In this document: piece after piece, positions 61,691-64,000 of the stretch
How positions within the stretch are numbered: position 1 is the first letter of the stretch
How the letters are laid out: each line of letters opens with the position of its first letter
Program-made: the position numbers and the translations under genes
Origin: Limisoma sp963601185
Lineage (GTDB): Bacteria > Bacteroidota > Bacteroidia > Bacteroidales > Muribaculaceae
Direction: 5' to 3'
Assembly (NCBI GenBank): GCA_963601185.1
Contig: CAVCEE010000013.1
Coordinates: 1 to 64,000, forward strand
DNA: 64,000 nt
Notes under the pieces: model-generated
What the model saw: the letters and a program-made list of their open reading frames with translations, nothing else
What the model was told of the DNA's origin: nothing
The model's database searches: none

Positions 61691-63754
61691 ATGGATTTTA
61701 AGTTAGAGTCAAAATACAAGCCGACCGGCGATCAGCCCCAGGCCATCGACGAACTGTGCGACGGACTGAGCAACGGAGCCAAATACCAGACGCTGCTCGG
61801 TGTCACCGGCTCGGGCAAGACGTTTACAATGGCTAACGTGATAGAGCGGATTAACAAACCCTCCCTTATCCTTTCGCACAACAAGACTCTTGCTGCCCAG
61901 TTGTATTCTGAATTCAAGTCATTCTTTCCAAAGAATGCCGTCCATTATTTCGTTTCCTACTACGACTACTATCAGCCAGAGGCATATATTCCGTCGTCCG
62001 ACAAGTATATCGAAAAGGACTTGATGATTAATGACGAAATCGACCGTCTTCGGTTGGCTGCGACGACAGCCCTTCTGTCCGGGCGGCGCGATGTGATTAT
62101 CGTTTCGTCAGTGTCCTGCCTTTACGGCATCGGCAATCCTGAAGATTTCGACAAGAATGTGGTTGAAATCCGCGTCGGACAGAAGATTGCACGCAATGTG
62201 CTTCTACGCAAGTTGGTCGATTCCCTTTATTCCCGCACCGAACTTGAACTGGGACGCGGCCAGTTCCGCGTAAAGGGCGACACTGTGGATCTGTACATCG
62301 CCTACGAGGAAATCATCATCCGCATAATCTTCTGGGGCGACGAGATTGAGTCGATTTCGTCAATCAATCCGTCGACGATGGAGACCGAACTCCAACTTGA
62401 AGGTTACAAAATCTTCCCTGCCAACATCTTCGTCTCGACAAAAGAGCGCACGCTGGCTGCCATCGGACAAATAGAACTCGACTTGGGAAAACAGGTTGAA
62501 ATGTTCCGCAACGAGGGACGGAGCGTTGAAGCCAACCGTCTGTATGAGCGCGTGACCTACGATCTGGAAATGATGCGCGAAGTGGGCTATTGCTCCGGCA
62601 TTGAGAACTACTCACGCTATTTCGACGGTCGCAAACCGGGAGTCCGACCGTTCTGCCTGCTGGACTATTTCCCGAAAGATTTCCTCACGATTATCGACGA
62701 GAGCCACGTGACAATTCCACAGATTCGTGCGATGCACGGCGGCGATATGTCTCGTAAGATGAACCTTGTGGAATATGGCTTCCGGCTGCCGGCTGCCATC
62801 GACAACCGCCCTCTGAAGTTTGAGGAGTTTGAAGACGTAACCAACCAAACCATATATGTAAGTGCCACCCCTGCCGAATACGAACTCAACCGTTCGGAAG
62901 GCGTGATTGTAGAGCAGATTATCCGTCCTACCGGGCTTCTTGACCCGAAAATTCTCGTACGCCCGTCAAGAGGGCAAATCGACGATTTGCTGGAAGAGAT
63001 AAACCTGCGCATCGAGCGCAACGAACGAGTGCTCGTCACTACGCTAACCAAGCGTATGGCAGAAGAATTGTCGAGTTACCTTACCAAACTCGACATAAAC
63101 TGCGCCTACATTCATTCCGATGTCGATACGATGGACCGCATCCAGATTCTCGACAGCCTGCGCGCCGGAGAAATTGATGTGCTTATTGGCGTAAACCTGC
63201 TCCGCGAGGGACTCGACTTGCCGGAGGTGTCGCTTGTGGCAATCATCGATGCCGACAAGGAAGGCTTCCTCAGGTCGCACCGGTCGCTGACGCAAACCGT
63301 AGGTCGCGCTGCGCGCAACCTCAACGGCACAGTAATTATGTATGCCGACAAAATCACCGACTCGATGCAACTGACCATCGACGAGACCGAACGCCGACGT
63401 GCCATCCAGCTTCGCTACAACGAGGAGCACGGCATTGTGCCGAAAGCCATTGTCAAGGAGCGCATCCCCGTCGTTGGATTTGACAAGGAGAAGAGCCAAG
63501 AGTCACAGTATGACCGCAAGAGCGAGACAAAGTCAAAGACCGCAAAAACGCCAAAAGGCTATTCGCTTGACACCGAAATGCCGGTTGCTGCTGACCCTGT
63601 GGTTGAATATATGTCGAAAGAGTGTCTCGTGAAGGCAATTGAAAAGACAAAACAGGATATGGTTGCCGCCGCTAAAAATATGGACTTCATCTCAGCCGCA
63701 CAACTTCGCGACGAAATGCTGCGGATGGAGGATAAACTACAATCTTTGAAATGA
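61691..63754 (+). CDS. uvrB: Excinuclease ABC subunit B
   Basis: About 687 residues. Nucleotide-excision repair helicase. Walker A GVTGSGKTFTMANV (about 38), the beta-hairpin YYDYYQPEAYIP that verifies damage, DESH Walker B near 337, helicase motifs GVNLLREGLDLPEVS and QTVGRAARN, and the C-terminal UVR motif FISAAQLRDEMLRME. The stop overlaps the next gene's start. Confidence 0.97.
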   Translation: MDFKLESKYKPTGDQPQAIDELCDGLSNGAKYQTLLGVTGSGKTFTMANVIERINKPSLILSHNKTLAAQLYSEFKSFFPKNAVHYFVSYYDYYQPEAYIPSSDKYIEKDLMINDEIDRLRLAATTALLSGRRDVIIVSSVSCLYGIGNPEDFDKNVVEIRVGQKIARNVLLRKLVDSLYSRTELELGRGQFRVKGDTVDLYIAYEEIIIRIIFWGDEIESISSINPSTMETELQLEGYKIFPANIFVSTKERTLAAIGQIELDLGKQVEMFRNEGRSVEANRLYERVTYDLEMMREVGYCSGIENYSRYFDGRKPGVRPFCLLDYFPKDFLTIIDESHVTIPQIRAMHGGDMSRKMNLVEYGFRLPAAIDNRPLKFEEFEDVTNQTIYVSATPAEYELNRSEGVIVEQIIRPTGLLDPKILVRPSRGQIDDLLEEINLRIERNERVLVTTLTKRMAEELSSYLTKLDINCAYIHSDVDTMDRIQILDSLRAGEIDVLIGVNLLREGLDLPEVSLVAIIDADKEGFLRSHRSLTQTVGRAARNLNGTVIMYADKITDSMQLTIDETERRRAIQLRYNEEHGIVPKAIVKERIPVVGFDKEKSQESQYDRKSETKSKTAKTPKGYSLDTEMPVAADPVVEYMSKECLVKAIEKTKQDMVAAAKNMDFISAAQLRDEMLRMEDKLQSLK

Positions 63755-64000
63755 CGCAAAACGCAGAACATAGCCAAACTTCAAAACCGCAATGGTTGCC
63801 AACCACCAAGAAGGAAATCGAGCGATTGGGATGGGATCACATCGACGTTATCCTCTTTTCCGGCGATGCCTACATCGACCATCCGTCGATGGGATGCGCC
63901 GTGCTTGGTCGCATTCTGGAGGCCGCCGGCTATAATGTGGCGATTGTGCCGCAACCCAACTGGCAGGACGACCTTCGCGACTTCAAGAAGTTGGGCAAGC
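63751..64000 (+). CDS. YgiQ-family radical SAM protein, 5' part only
   Basis: Starts inside the uvrB stop (ATGA overlap) and runs off the window; 83 codons are seen. The visible N-terminus, with LPTTKKEIERLGWDHIDVIL, FSGDAYIDHPSMGCAVLGR and VPQPNWQDDL, is typical of YgiQ (UPF0313). In that family a radical SAM cluster follows later, outside the window. Function of the family is unknown. Confidence 0.85.
   Translation, partial: MTQNAEHSQTSKPQWLPTTKKEIERLGWDHIDVILFSGDAYIDHPSMGCAVLGRILEAAGYNVAIVPQPNWQDDLRDFKKLGK

Overview
The window is a stretch of ordinary chromosome from a member of the order Bacteroidales (phylum Bacteroidota). The family cannot be fixed from the sequence alone. Evidence: many genes are preceded by the Bacteroidota promoter element TAnnTTTG, often with a TTG about 19-20 bases upstream. 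Lineage-typical proteins are present (DUF5606, DUF4835/PorD-like, GldB-like, long NusB, FeoA-FeoB fusion, ComEC without a metallo-beta-lactamase domain), and there are many signal-peptide lipoproteins. No rRNA, tRNA, CRISPR, insertion sequence or prophage was recognised.

Layout. 0.1-5.7 kb: class A penicillin-binding protein, a biotin-dependent carboxylase/decarboxylase alpha subunit, and a DUF3089 lipoprotein. 5.7-10.4 kb: a probable five-gene operon closed by a strong terminator, holding a BASS-family transporter, two lipoproteins, a secreted metallophosphoesterase-propeller fusion and a 59-residue DUF4250 protein. 10.4-15.3 kb: a ClpC-like unfoldase lacking the usual N domain, HtpG, and RlmH. 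15.3-19.5 kb: DJ-1-like protein, ApbE, an S24/LexA-type repressor, Ogt and an MFS exporter. 19.6-21.7 kb: a cluster of exported flavodoxin and reductase genes in which two of four are internally deleted pseudogenes. 21.8-26.7 kb: FeoAB, an acyltransferase, an EamA transporter and a small membrane protein. 26.7-31.4 kb: dxs, trkA, trkH.

31.5-43.3 kb: dnaA, an MCE-domain protein with an N-acetylmuramoyl-L-alanine amidase, a gldB-like/aroE/comEC operon, an NlpC/P60 lipoprotein, ybbR-coaE-DUF5606, yajC and nusB. 43.3-49.8 kb: a tight minus-strand operon dnaN, DnaQ-like exonuclease, coaBC, DUF4835/PorD-like, recN, rlmB. 50-53.7 kb: an S1-domain protein, a DUF3298-like lipoprotein, rsmG, an MBL-fold hydrolase and marC. 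53.7-57.3 kb: thrS-infC-rpmI-rplT, followed by a separate non-coding RNA unit that matches a Bacteroidales 6S-like (Bacteroidales-1) RNA in position, promoter, terminator and closing stem. 57.4-64 kb: a large TPR protein, an NDH-2-type dehydrogenase, a META-domain protein, uvrB, and the start of a YgiQ-family radical SAM gene cut by the window end.

Most of the window is housekeeping: envelope building, DNA replication and repair, translation, ion uptake and cofactor synthesis. The parts most worth a second look are the 6S-like RNA locus, the BASS/phosphoesterase operon, the N-domain-less ClpC, the eroding exported redox cluster, and two genes (nlpC-like and marC) whose start codons lie immediately behind intrinsic terminators. 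No clearly new multi-gene system could be shown from sequence alone.
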